The translations under genes and the position numbers were made by a program. From DATATV01 sp035551355 (GTDB taxonomy: Bacteria > Actinomycetota > Actinomycetes > Mycobacteriales > Pseudonocardiaceae), in the NCBI GenBank assembly GCA_035551355.1, contig DASZNF010000085.1:1-64000 (forward strand): a stretch of DNA of 64,000 nucleotides, given 5' to 3'. Under the pieces are notes generated by a model. The model had not been told where the DNA came from and made no database searches. It saw only the letters and a program-made list of their open reading frames with translations. Positions 1-7,120 of the stretch are shown in pieces. How positions within the stretch are numbered: position 1 is the stretch's first letter; every line of letters starts with the position of its first letter.

Positions 1-126
1 AGCCACAGCACGCCCGGCACGGCGCCGGACGGTTGCCTGACCTGGAACGAGCGCTCTCGAACGCCTTCCAGTGCGCGGCAAGCGATCCACTCCACCGGTC
101 CATCCAACACCGGTGGGCGATCCAGC

Positions 127-155
127 TTGACTCACGCTCGAACACATGTTCGAAT
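127..155 (+). promoter_or_regulatory. candidate promoter for a leaderless radical-SAM transcript
   Basis: A -35 element TTGACT (127-132) is followed after 17 bp by TCGAAT (150-155), which matches four of six -10 positions. A transcript would start about 7 nt later, at or next to the GTG at 162, so the mRNA would be leaderless. The SOS box fills the spacer and overlaps the -10. The assignment is inferred from spacing and position. Confidence 0.5.
138..153. promoter_or_regulatory. LexA-binding SOS box (perfect)
   Basis: The 16 bases TCGAACACATGTTCGA match the mycobacterial/actinobacterial SOS consensus TCGAAC-N4-GTTCGA at every fixed position. The site lies 8 bp before the GTG start of the radical-SAM gene and overlaps its probable -10, so LexA bound here would block transcription. 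To my knowledge the M. tuberculosis homologue Rv2578c belongs to the LexA regulon, which agrees with this placement. Confidence 0.85.
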
Positions 156-161
156 TTAGGA

Positions 162-2294
162 GTGCGATGGGATCAGCAGCGTGTGGATGCCGACGGCCCG
201 GTGAGCCTGCCCGGCCTGGGGGAACTGGTGCGCAGTTACCGCACCCCGGAGTTCAACGGCCTGGTGTTCCACGAGGTCAAGGCCAAGTCGGTGCTCAACA
301 AGGTGCCCGGCCGTTCGTCCATGCCGTTCGGCTGGACGGTCAATCCGTATCGAGGCTGCTCTCATTCGTGCGTCTACTGCCTGGGTCCGGACACCCCGAT
401 TCTGCTGGCGAATGGCCGTACGAAGTCGATTTCGGACCTTCGGGTCGGTGACGAGATCTACGGAACCGTGCGAAGCGGCAACGATCGTCGCTACGTCCGT
501 ACGCAGGTGCTGGCGCACTGGTCCACGGTCAAACCGGGCTACCGGGTCACGCTGGAGGACGGCACCGAACTGATCGCCAGCGGTGATCACCGGTTCCTCA
601 GCGAGCAGGGCTGGAAGTACGTCACCGGCCGGATGAGCGGCGACGGCCAGCGGCCCTGTCTGACCACGAACAACAAGCTGATGGGGACCGGCGCCTTCGC
701 CCCTGCTCCCGAGGAGACCACGGAATACCGCCGCGGCTATCTGTGCGGGATGATCCGGGGCGACGCCGATCTCGCGTCCTGCGCGGATGCGCGGCCGGAC
801 CGCACTGGTTCGATGATGTGCCGATTCCGGCTCGCGCTGGCCGATCTGGAAGCCCTGGACCGCGCCGAGCGCTATTTGGCCGGATTCGGCGTGGGCACCA
901 CCCGGTTCGCGTTTTCTCCCGAGTCCGCGAATCGCGGGCCGGTGGCCGCGATCAGGACCAGTCGGCAGGCCGATCTCACCGCGACCAACGCGCTCATCGA
1001 GTGGCCGATCGTGCGCGGCGAAGACTGGATGAAGGGATTTCTGGCCGGCATCTTTGATGCCGAAGGCAGTTGCTCCCAGGGGATTCCGCGGATCGGCAAC
1101 ACCGATCCGGAGATCATCGACGCGATGGTGCTCTGCCTCAAAGAGCTCGGCTTCGCGCAGGCGATCGAGGACTCCGGGCGTGCCAACGGGATGCGCGTGG
1201 TGCGACTCACCGGCGGTCTGGTTGCCCGGCAGCGCTTCTTCCATCTCACCGACCCGGCGATCATCCGCAAGCGCTCGATCGACGGAGTCGCCATCGAAAC
1301 GAGTGCGCGGCTCGGCGTGGCGAGCATCGAACCGATGGGGTTGTCGCTGCCGATGTTCGACATCACCACTGGCACCGGCGACTTCATCGCCAACGGCGTG
1401 GTCAGCCACAACTGCTTCGCCCGCAACACGCACACCTATCTGGATTTCGACGCGGGGCATGACTTCGACAGTCAGGTGATCGTGAAGGTCAACGCGCCGG
1501 AGATTCTGGCTGGGCAGCTGCGCTCCGCGCGCTGGCAGCGGGAGCACGTGGCCATGGGCACCAACACCGATCCCTACCAGCGGGCCGAAGGCCGCTACGA
1601 GCTGATGCCGGGCATCATCCGGGCGCTCGCCGGCTCCGGCACGCCGTTTTCCATTCTGACCAAAGGAACTTTGCTGTCCCGAGACCTACCGCTGCTGGCC
1701 GCGGCGGCGAAGGAGGTGTCGGTCGGGATCGGGGTGTCCATCGCGTTGATCGACCGCGAACTGCAGCGCACGCTCGAGCCGGGCACACCCAGCCCGCAGG
1801 CCCGGCTGGAGCTGGTCCGTCGGATCCGCGAGGCCGGCCTGCCGTGCGGGGTGTTCGTCGCGCCGATCCTGCCGGGGCTGACCGACTCGGTGGATCAGCT
1901 CGATCGGCTGCTGGCCGCGATCGCGGATGCCGGGGCCACCGGGGTCACCGTCCTGCCCCTGCACCTGCGGCCGGGCACCCGGGAGTGGTTCGCCTCGTGG
2001 CTGGGACGCGAGCACCCGGATCTGGTGCCGACCTACCGTGAGTTGTACGGCACCGGCAGCTACGTGGACCGCCGTTACCGGCAGCTGCTGGGCAACCGGG
2101 TCGGCCCGCTGCTGCGCCGGCACGGGCTGGCCGCCAAGCCGGGCACCGCCGCGCGCACCGTGCCGGACCCGCGCCGGGAGGACGAGATCGCCGAGCACCA
2201 GCGGGCCGAGGTGCGGGCGCTGTGGCCATCGGGCAGCCTGCCGCACGGCAAGCGCGACGGACTGGTGGACGAGGAGCAGCTCACTCTGTTGTGA
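162..2294 (+). CDS. Rv2578c-family radical SAM protein interrupted by an intein
   Basis: A 710-aa precursor. The mature enzyme after splicing would be about 365 aa and belongs to the spore-photoproduct-lyase-like Rv2578c radical-SAM family; its reaction is unknown. The 4Fe-4S motif CX3CX2C is at C66, C70 and C73. C73 is the first residue of a 345-aa intein (73-417), and after splicing it is replaced by the equivalent C418 (CFARNTHTY). The C-extein carries the family motif GTNTDPYQRAEGRY and an alternating strand-helix TIM-barrel pattern. I chose the GTG at 162, not the in-frame ATG at 33, because the family starts with an RW-type N-terminus and because an SOS box and promoter sit just before 162. 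The stop overlaps the convergent SRPBCC gene by 14 nt. The protein is probably DNA-damage inducible. Confidence 0.85.
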   Translation: MRWDQQRVDADGPVSLPGLGELVRSYRTPEFNGLVFHEVKAKSVLNKVPGRSSMPFGWTVNPYRGCSHSCVYCLGPDTPILLANGRTKSISDLRVGDEIYGTVRSGNDRRYVRTQVLAHWSTVKPGYRVTLEDGTELIASGDHRFLSEQGWKYVTGRMSGDGQRPCLTTNNKLMGTGAFAPAPEETTEYRRGYLCGMIRGDADLASCADARPDRTGSMMCRFRLALADLEALDRAERYLAGFGVGTTRFAFSPESANRGPVAAIRTSRQADLTATNALIEWPIVRGEDWMKGFLAGIFDAEGSCSQGIPRIGNTDPEIIDAMVLCLKELGFAQAIEDSGRANGMRVVRLTGGLVARQRFFHLTDPAIIRKRSIDGVAIETSARLGVASIEPMGLSLPMFDITTGTGDFIANGVVSHNCFARNTHTYLDFDAGHDFDSQVIVKVNAPEILAGQLRSARWQREHVAMGTNTDPYQRAEGRYELMPGIIRALAGSGTPFSILTKGTLLSRDLPLLAAAAKEVSVGIGVSIALIDRELQRTLEPGTPSPQARLELVRRIREAGLPCGVFVAPILPGLTDSVDQLDRLLAAIADAGATGVTVLPLHLRPGTREWFASWLGREHPDLVPTYRELYGTGSYVDRRYRQLLGNRVGPLLRRHGLAAKPGTAARTVPDPRREDEIAEHQRAEVRALWPSGSLPHGKRDGLVDEEQLTLL
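378..1412 (+). mobile_element. LAGLIDADG homing intein, 345 aa, in frame
   Basis: The insertion begins with Cys1 (CLGPDTPILLANG, splicing block A) and ends in FIANGVVSHN, the usual His-Asn C-terminus, followed by Cys+1. The block B region carries GDHRFL (precursor D142-H143). Two dodecapeptide motifs typical of a LAGLIDADG endonuclease are present: GYLCGMIRGDADL (precursor 192-204) and GFLAGIFDAEG (292-302). The second is well conserved with its acidic residue. Both splice junctions and both endonuclease motifs look intact, so the element could be active in splicing and perhaps in homing. It sits exactly on the third iron-sulfur cysteine codon of the host gene, a highly conserved target. Confidence 0.92.
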
Positions 2295-2763
2295 GCGCTG
2301 GCTGTTCCACCGTGCGGGCCAGGATGCCCAGGGTCGCGCGCAACGCGGCCTCCGGAATCACCGGGAAGATGTCGCGCTCTCGGTACTTCTGGTCGATCTC
2401 GCTCCAGTCGTAGTACGACGTCACCAGGGTGCCGGTTTCGCTGGTCGCCAGCCGGTAGCCGTACAGGTGCCGGATCGGCGGCTGGTTCCGGCCGGACACG
2501 GTCCACTCGATCAGGGCGTCCTGCTCGTACCCGGTGATGATCACCCGCACGTCGTACTTGCCCAGCGGCATGTCGTTGAGCGACTCGCGGTCCATGTGCA
2601 CCACGAACTCGTCGTCGACCTTGCCGACCGGGTCGCCCTCGGCCGACTGCAGCATGCCGGAGCTGTCGATCCGCACGTGCCCGTCCGGGCGGCAGAGCAG
2701 GGCGAACACCGTCGCGGGGGAGGCCGCGATCTCCCGGGACACCTCGAACCGTTCGGTAACCAT
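2281..2763 (-). CDS. SRPBCC (START/polyketide-cyclase-like) family protein
   Basis: A 160-aa protein with the SRPBCC pattern: an N-terminal strand (MVTERFEVSREIAASPATVFALL) leading into the helix-grip fold, central strands around VIITGYEQDALIEWTVSG, and a long C-terminal helix (RDIFPVIPEAALRATLGILARTVEQ). The length fits the family, whose members bind small hydrophobic ligands or act as cyclases and dehydratases. No catalytic residue can be assigned. It is transcribed divergently from the TetR gene, with an inverted repeat between them, so it may be co-regulated. Its 3' end overlaps the radical-SAM stop region. Confidence 0.8.
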   Translation of the reverse strand: MVTERFEVSREIAASPATVFALLCRPDGHVRIDSSGMLQSAEGDPVGKVDDEFVVHMDRESLNDMPLGKYDVRVIITGYEQDALIEWTVSGRNQPPIRHLYGYRLATSETGTLVTSYYDWSEIDQKYRERDIFPVIPEAALRATLGILARTVEQPALTTE

Positions 2764-2796
2764 GCCCGCACTGTACGCAGTGGACTCACCGGTCTG

Positions 2797-2832
2797 GCAA
2801 CTTACAAGCAGGCTTGACTGTTTTTAAGTTGC
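2797..2832. promoter_or_regulatory. inverted repeat, candidate TetR operator
   Basis: Perfect 8-bp arms GCAACTTA (2797-2804) and TAAGTTGC (2825-2832) enclose 20 bp that contain a smaller CAAG/CTTG repeat (2805-2816). The element lies between the divergent SRPBCC gene and the TetR gene, 17 bp before the TetR start codon, the usual place for an autoregulatory TetR operator. Confidence 0.5.
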
Positions 2833-2849
2833 GCGGCACACTCGCCGGC

Positions 2850-3458
2850 ATGCCAGTGCAAGCACGCCAGAAGCAGGCCGACCGCAGCCGGGAAACCCGG
2901 CGCAAGCTCATGGAAGCGACGGTGGACTGCCTGGTGGAGAACGGCTGGGCCGGCACGACGACGGTGCTGGTCGCGGAGCGCGCGGGAGTGTCCCGGGGCG
3001 CTCAGTTGCACCATTTCCGCACCCGGGGCGAACTGGTCGCGGCCGCCGTGGAGTACGTGGGCGCGCAGAGCGTGCAGGATATGCTGCACCGGGCGCAAAC
3101 GTTGGCGCGCAACCGGAATCGCACCACAGCCGTGGTGGAGTTCATCGCCGAGTTCTACGCCAGCCCGCTGTTCACCGCCGCGCTGGAAATGTGGGTCGCC
3201 GCCCGCACCGACCCGGAACTGCGCGAACTCGTGGTTCCCCTGGAAGCCCGGCTGGGCCGGGAATGCCACCGCATCGCGGTCGCGCTGCTCGGCGCGGACG
3301 AGACCAGATCCGGCGTGCGCGAGGCCGTGCAGGCCACCCTCGATCTGGCCCGCGGCCTCGCGCTGGCCAACCAGCTCACCGACGACAGTGCCCGGCGCGC
3401 CCGGATCGTGCGCCAGTGGGCCCGCATGCTCGACCGCGTTCTCCGGGAGGAGTCATGA
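2850..3458 (+). CDS. TetR/AcrR family transcriptional regulator
   Basis: A 202-aa protein of typical TetR length. The helix-turn-helix lies at about residues 38-56 (TVLVAERAGVSRGAQLHHF), preceded by the usual basic helix rich in Arg and Lys. The C-terminal half is all-helical and would form the ligand pocket and dimer interface. The ATG at 2850 was preferred over an upstream in-frame start because it begins at the family N-terminus and leaves the inverted repeat free. The gene precedes, by 43 bp, a catabolic operon with acyl-CoA enzymes, so the likely role is repression of that operon until an acyl-CoA or related effector binds. Confidence 0.88.
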   Translation: MPVQARQKQADRSRETRRKLMEATVDCLVENGWAGTTTVLVAERAGVSRGAQLHHFRTRGELVAAAVEYVGAQSVQDMLHRAQTLARNRNRTTAVVEFIAEFYASPLFTAALEMWVAARTDPELRELVVPLEARLGRECHRIAVALLGADETRSGVREAVQATLDLARGLALANQLTDDSARRARIVRQWARMLDRVLREES

Positions 3459-3501
3459 CCACAAGCCCGATCGAAGGGCCCGCACCGAAGAGGGTGCACT
3501 G

Positions 3502-4293
3502 GTGACCGACCTGTCCGCGCTGCTGGCCGACCTGACCGCGGAAAGCGCGGAACTGGACACGCTGGTGGCCCCACTCGGCCCGGACGGCTGGCGGCGCGCC
3601 ACGCCCGCGCCGGGCTGGACCGTCGCCCACCAGATCGCCCACCTGGCCTGGACCGACCGGGCCGCCGCGATCGCCGCGGCCGATCCGGACGAGTTCGGCA
3701 ACGTGGTCACCGCCGCGCTGGCCGATCCGACCGGTTTCGTCGACGCTGCGGCCGAAGCCGGGGCACAGGCCGAGCCCGCGGAAATCCTGCGGGACTGGCG
3801 GGCCGCGCGGACCGCGCTGGCCGACGCGCTGGCCGCGACGCCCACCGGGACGAAGCTGCCCTGGTTCGGGCCGCCGATGAGTGTGGCCTCGATGGCCACC
3901 GCACGGCTGATGGAGACCTGGGCCCACGGCCAGGACGTGGCCGACACGATCGGCGTCACCCGGCCGCCCACCGACCGGCTGCGGCACGTGGCCCATATCG
4001 GCACCCGCACCATCGCCTTCGCCTTCACGGTGCACGGGCTGCCGGTCCCGGAGGATCCGTTCCGCGTCGAGTTGACCGGACCGAACGGTGATCTGTGGAC
4101 CTGGGGCCCGGAGGACGCGGCGGACCGGATTTCCGGGCCCGCGCTGGACTTCTGCCTGCTGGTCACCCAGCGGCGCAACCCGGCCGATCTGGCGGTGCGC
4201 GTGGCGGGTGAGCAGGCGTGGCAGTGGCTGCCGATCGCCCAGGCCTTCGCCGGTCCGCCCGGCACCGGCCGCGCGGCGGGGGCATTCGCGTGA
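3502..4293 (+). CDS. TIGR03084-type DinB/mycothiol-dependent metal-binding protein
   Basis: 263 aa, of the maleylpyruvate-isomerase/DinB_2 superfamily that typically uses mycothiol and a divalent metal. The expected metal triad is visible: H43 or H47 in WTVAHQIAHLAW, then E138 and H142 in the ETWAHGQDVAD motif. The C-terminal third resembles the SCP2-like domain of mycothiol-dependent isomerases. The GTG start at 3502 gives the family N-terminus (VTDLSALLADL). It is the first gene of the operon, and its TGA overlaps the GTG of the AtuA-like gene (GTGA). Such proteins commonly precede atuA/acyl-CoA carboxylase genes in actinobacteria; the substrate is unknown. Confidence 0.82.
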   Translation: MTDLSALLADLTAESAELDTLVAPLGPDGWRRATPAPGWTVAHQIAHLAWTDRAAAIAAADPDEFGNVVTAALADPTGFVDAAAEAGAQAEPAEILRDWRAARTALADALAATPTGTKLPWFGPPMSVASMATARLMETWAHGQDVADTIGVTRPPTDRLRHVAHIGTRTIAFAFTVHGLPVPEDPFRVELTGPNGDLWTWGPEDAADRISGPALDFCLLVTQRRNPADLAVRVAGEQAWQWLPIAQAFAGPPGTGRAAGAFA

Positions 4294-5975
4294 CCGCGCC
4301 GCTGCGCATCGGCAACGCCTCCGGTTTCTACGGCGACCGGTTCTCGGCCATGCGCGAGATGCTCACCGACGGCCCGCTGGACGTGCTGACCGGCGACTAC
4401 CTGGCCGAGCTGACCATGCTGATCCTCGGCCGGGCCAAGCTCAAGGACCCGAACGCCGGTTATGCCGGTACTTTCCTTCGCCAGCTGGAGGAATCGCTCG
4501 GGCTGGCCATCGAACGCGGGGTGCGGATCGTGGCCAACGCGGGCGGGCTCAACCCGGCCGGGCTGGCCGAGGCGGTGTCGACGCTGGCCGACAAGCTGGG
4601 GCTGAATGTGCGGGTGGCCCATGTGACCGGGGACGATCTGCTGCCGCGGGCCGAGGAGCTGGGGCTGACCGGTGCGTTGACCGCCAACGCCTACCTGGGC
4701 GGCTGGGGTATCGCCGAGTGCCTGCGTTCCGGCGCCGATGTGGTGGTCACCGGGCGGGTCACCGACGCGTCCCTGGTCGCCGGGCCGGCGGCCGCGCATT
4801 TCGGTTGGGGCGCAACCGATTTCGACCAGCTGGCCGGGGCGACCGTGGCCGGGCACGTGATCGAGTGCGGGGCCCAGGCCACCGGCGGGAACTTCGCCTT
4901 CTTCACCGAGATCCCCGAGCTGACCCGGCCCGGTTTCCCGATCGCCGAGATCCACTCCGACGGCTCGGCGGTCATCACCAAGCATCCCGGTACCGGCGGG
5001 GCGGTGACGGTGGAAACCGTGACCGCGCAACTGTTGTACGAGATCGGCGGGCCGCGCTACCTCGGCCCGGACGTGACCTCCCGGTTCGACACCGTCGCGC
5101 TGGCCGAGGACGGGCCGGACCGGGTGCGGATCAGTGGCGTGCGCGGGGAAACTCCGCCGGACACGGTGAAGGTGTGCCTGAACACGCTGGCCGGGTTCCG
5201 CAACAGCGCGACCTTCGTGTTGTGCGGCCTGGACATCGAGGCCAAGTCGGAGCTGGCCCGCAAGCAGCTGCTGGCCGAGGTGGGGGAGGACGGGGTCACC
5301 TGGACGCTGGCCCGCACCGACCGGCCCGACGCGGACACCGAGCAGACGGCCAGCGCGCTGGTGCAGACCACCATCAGCACGCCGGATGACAAGCGGGCCA
5401 AGCGGTTCTCCCGGGCCTGCGTGGAACTCGCGCTGGCCTCCTATCCCGGATTCACCCTCACCGCGCCGCCCTCGGCCGGCAGCCCGATCGGGGTGTACCG
5501 GCCGGAGTACGTGTCCGCCGACACCGTCGAACACCGGGCGGTACTGCCGGATGGCGAGACCGTGCGGATCGAGAAAACTCCGACCGCACAACGGGTTTCG
5601 CTGGATGATCGGGTTTCGGAGACTCCGCCGTTGCCGGGTGGGCCGACGAGGAAACTCCCGCTGGGGCTGGCGTTCGGGGCGCGCTCCGGCGACAAGGGCG
5701 GGGACGCGAATCTGGGCGTGTGGGCCCGCAGCGATGCGGGTTATGCCTGGCTGGTCAATGAGCTGACCACTGATCGGCTGAGAGAACTGTTGCCGGAGGC
5801 GGAAAAACTGGAGATCGACCGGTATCCGCTGCCCAACCTGCGGGCGGTGAACTTCGTGCTGCACGGGCTGCTTGGCGCCGGGGTGGCCGCGTCCACCCGG
5901 TTCGACCCGCAGGCCAAGGCGCTGGGGGAGTGGCTGCGCTCCCGGCTGGTCGAGCTGCCGGAGGGGTTGCTGTGA
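4290..5975 (+). CDS. AtuA-like (DUF1446) acyclic terpene utilisation family protein
   Basis: 561 aa. The N-terminal two thirds match the AtuA/DUF1446 family (RIGNASGFYGDRFSAMREML near the start, then ANAGGLNPAGLAE and VTGRVTDASLV). The last 100 or so residues form the small AtuA-like C-terminal domain with GARSGDKGGDANLGVWAR. In Pseudomonas AtuA is needed for citronellol/geraniol degradation, but its reaction is not known. The GTG at 4290 overlaps the previous stop, and the gene overlaps the next start by 4 nt, so translation is probably coupled. Placement with a carboxylase and two dehydrogenases supports a role in catabolism of branched acyl-CoA. Confidence 0.85.
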   Translation: MTAPLRIGNASGFYGDRFSAMREMLTDGPLDVLTGDYLAELTMLILGRAKLKDPNAGYAGTFLRQLEESLGLAIERGVRIVANAGGLNPAGLAEAVSTLADKLGLNVRVAHVTGDDLLPRAEELGLTGALTANAYLGGWGIAECLRSGADVVVTGRVTDASLVAGPAAAHFGWGATDFDQLAGATVAGHVIECGAQATGGNFAFFTEIPELTRPGFPIAEIHSDGSAVITKHPGTGGAVTVETVTAQLLYEIGGPRYLGPDVTSRFDTVALAEDGPDRVRISGVRGETPPDTVKVCLNTLAGFRNSATFVLCGLDIEAKSELARKQLLAEVGEDGVTWTLARTDRPDADTEQTASALVQTTISTPDDKRAKRFSRACVELALASYPGFTLTAPPSAGSPIGVYRPEYVSADTVEHRAVLPDGETVRIEKTPTAQRVSLDDRVSETPPLPGGPTRKLPLGLAFGARSGDKGGDANLGVWARSDAGYAWLVNELTTDRLRELLPEAEKLEIDRYPLPNLRAVNFVLHGLLGAGVAASTRFDPQAKALGEWLRSRLVELPEGLL

Positions 5976-7120
5976 CGGATGTCTGGGAGACCGCGGAGCG
6001 GCGGGCGCTGCGCGAGACAGTGCGGAAGTTCGTGCGTACCGAGGTGACGCCGCACCTGGACGGCTGGGAAACCGTGGGGCGGATACCGCGGGAACTGCAC
6101 CGCAGCGCGGCGGAACTGGGCCTGCTGGGCGTCGGTTTTCCCGAGTCGGTGGGCGGTTCCGGCGGCGACCTGCTGGACACCGTGGTGGTCACCGAGGAAC
6201 TGATCCAGGCCGGCGGGTCGTCCGGGCTGGTGGCCGGGTTGTACACGCACGGGATCGCGGTGCCGCACATCGCTGACGCCGGAAATCCGGGCCAGATCGA
6301 CAGGTTCGTCCGGCCCGCGCTGGCCGGGGAGCTGATCGGCTCGCTCGCGGTGACCGAACCCGACGGGGGCAGCGATGTGGCCTCCGTGCGCACCCGGGCC
6401 GAGCGGGTGGGTGAGCACTACATCGTCAACGGGCGCAAGACGTTCATCACCTCGGGCTGCCGGGCCGACTTCGTCACCACCGTGGTGCGCACCGGCGGAC
6501 CGGGGCACGGCGGGATCAGCCTGCTGGTGGTGGAACGGGACACGCCGGGGTTCGAGGCCGAGCGGGCGCTGGCCAAGATGGGCTGGCACTGCTCGGACAC
6601 CGCGGAACTGGCCTACACCGACGCCCGGGTGCCCGCGGCCAACCTGGTCGGCGCCGAGAACGGCGGGTTCGTGCTGCTGATGCGGCAGTTCCAGGTGGAG
6701 CGGATTTCCCTTGCCGTGCAGGCCTATGCGACCGCGCAGCGGTGCCTGGACCTGACGCTGGACTGGGTGCGCCGGCGCAACACCTTCGGTCGGCCGCTGA
6801 TCTCGCGGCAGCTGATCCGGCACCGGCTGGTGGAGATGACCCAGCGGATCGAGCTGGCCCGCACCTACACCCGCAGCGTCGCCGAGCGGGTGACCGCGGG
6901 CGAGGAGGTGGTGGCCCAGGTGTGCCTGGCCAAGAACGCCGCGGTGGACGCGTGTTCGTTCGTGGTCGACGCGGCGGTGCAGGCGCACGGCGGCATGGGA
7001 TTCATGCGGGAGTCGGAGGTCGAGCGGCACTACCGCGACGCGCGGGTGCTGGGCATCGGCGGCGGAGCGAGTGAGGTGCTGGCCGATCTGGCCGCGCGCA
7101 GATTGGGGTACACGGCATGA
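5972..7120 (+). CDS. acyl-CoA dehydrogenase (isovaleryl/citronellyl-CoA-type)
   Basis: 382 aa, a full-length acyl-CoA dehydrogenase using FAD to oxidise acyl-CoA at alpha-beta. Seen: the substrate/FAD segment SLAVTEPDGGSDVASVRT, the RRNTFGRPL helix and the C-terminal HGGMGFMRE and GIGGGASEVLADL. The usual YEGT glutamate of medium-chain enzymes is glycine here. Instead E243 in QVERISLAV aligns with the alternative catalytic glutamate of isovaleryl-CoA dehydrogenases, which favours a branched-chain substrate. The GTG start overlaps the AtuA stop, and the stop overlaps the carboxylase ATG by 4 nt. Confidence 0.88.
   Translation: MTDVWETAERRALRETVRKFVRTEVTPHLDGWETVGRIPRELHRSAAELGLLGVGFPESVGGSGGDLLDTVVVTEELIQAGGSSGLVAGLYTHGIAVPHIADAGNPGQIDRFVRPALAGELIGSLAVTEPDGGSDVASVRTRAERVGEHYIVNGRKTFITSGCRADFVTTVVRTGGPGHGGISLLVVERDTPGFEAERALAKMGWHCSDTAELAYTDARVPAANLVGAENGGFVLLMRQFQVERISLAVQAYATAQRCLDLTLDWVRRRNTFGRPLISRQLIRHRLVEMTQRIELARTYTRSVAERVTAGEEVVAQVCLAKNAAVDACSFVVDAAVQAHGGMGFMRESEVERHYRDARVLGIGGGASEVLADLAARRLGYTA

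Noticed and set aside
33..161. Upstream in-frame ATG of the radical-SAM gene as the real start
   Set aside because: The 43 extra residues do not resemble the family, and the promoter and perfect SOS box would lie inside the coding region.
3453..5864. Open frame of about 800 codons on the minus strand
   Set aside because: It lies antisense to three clearly recognised genes, its translation is Arg/Gly/Pro/His-rich without family motifs, and such shadows are expected from strong third-position GC bias.
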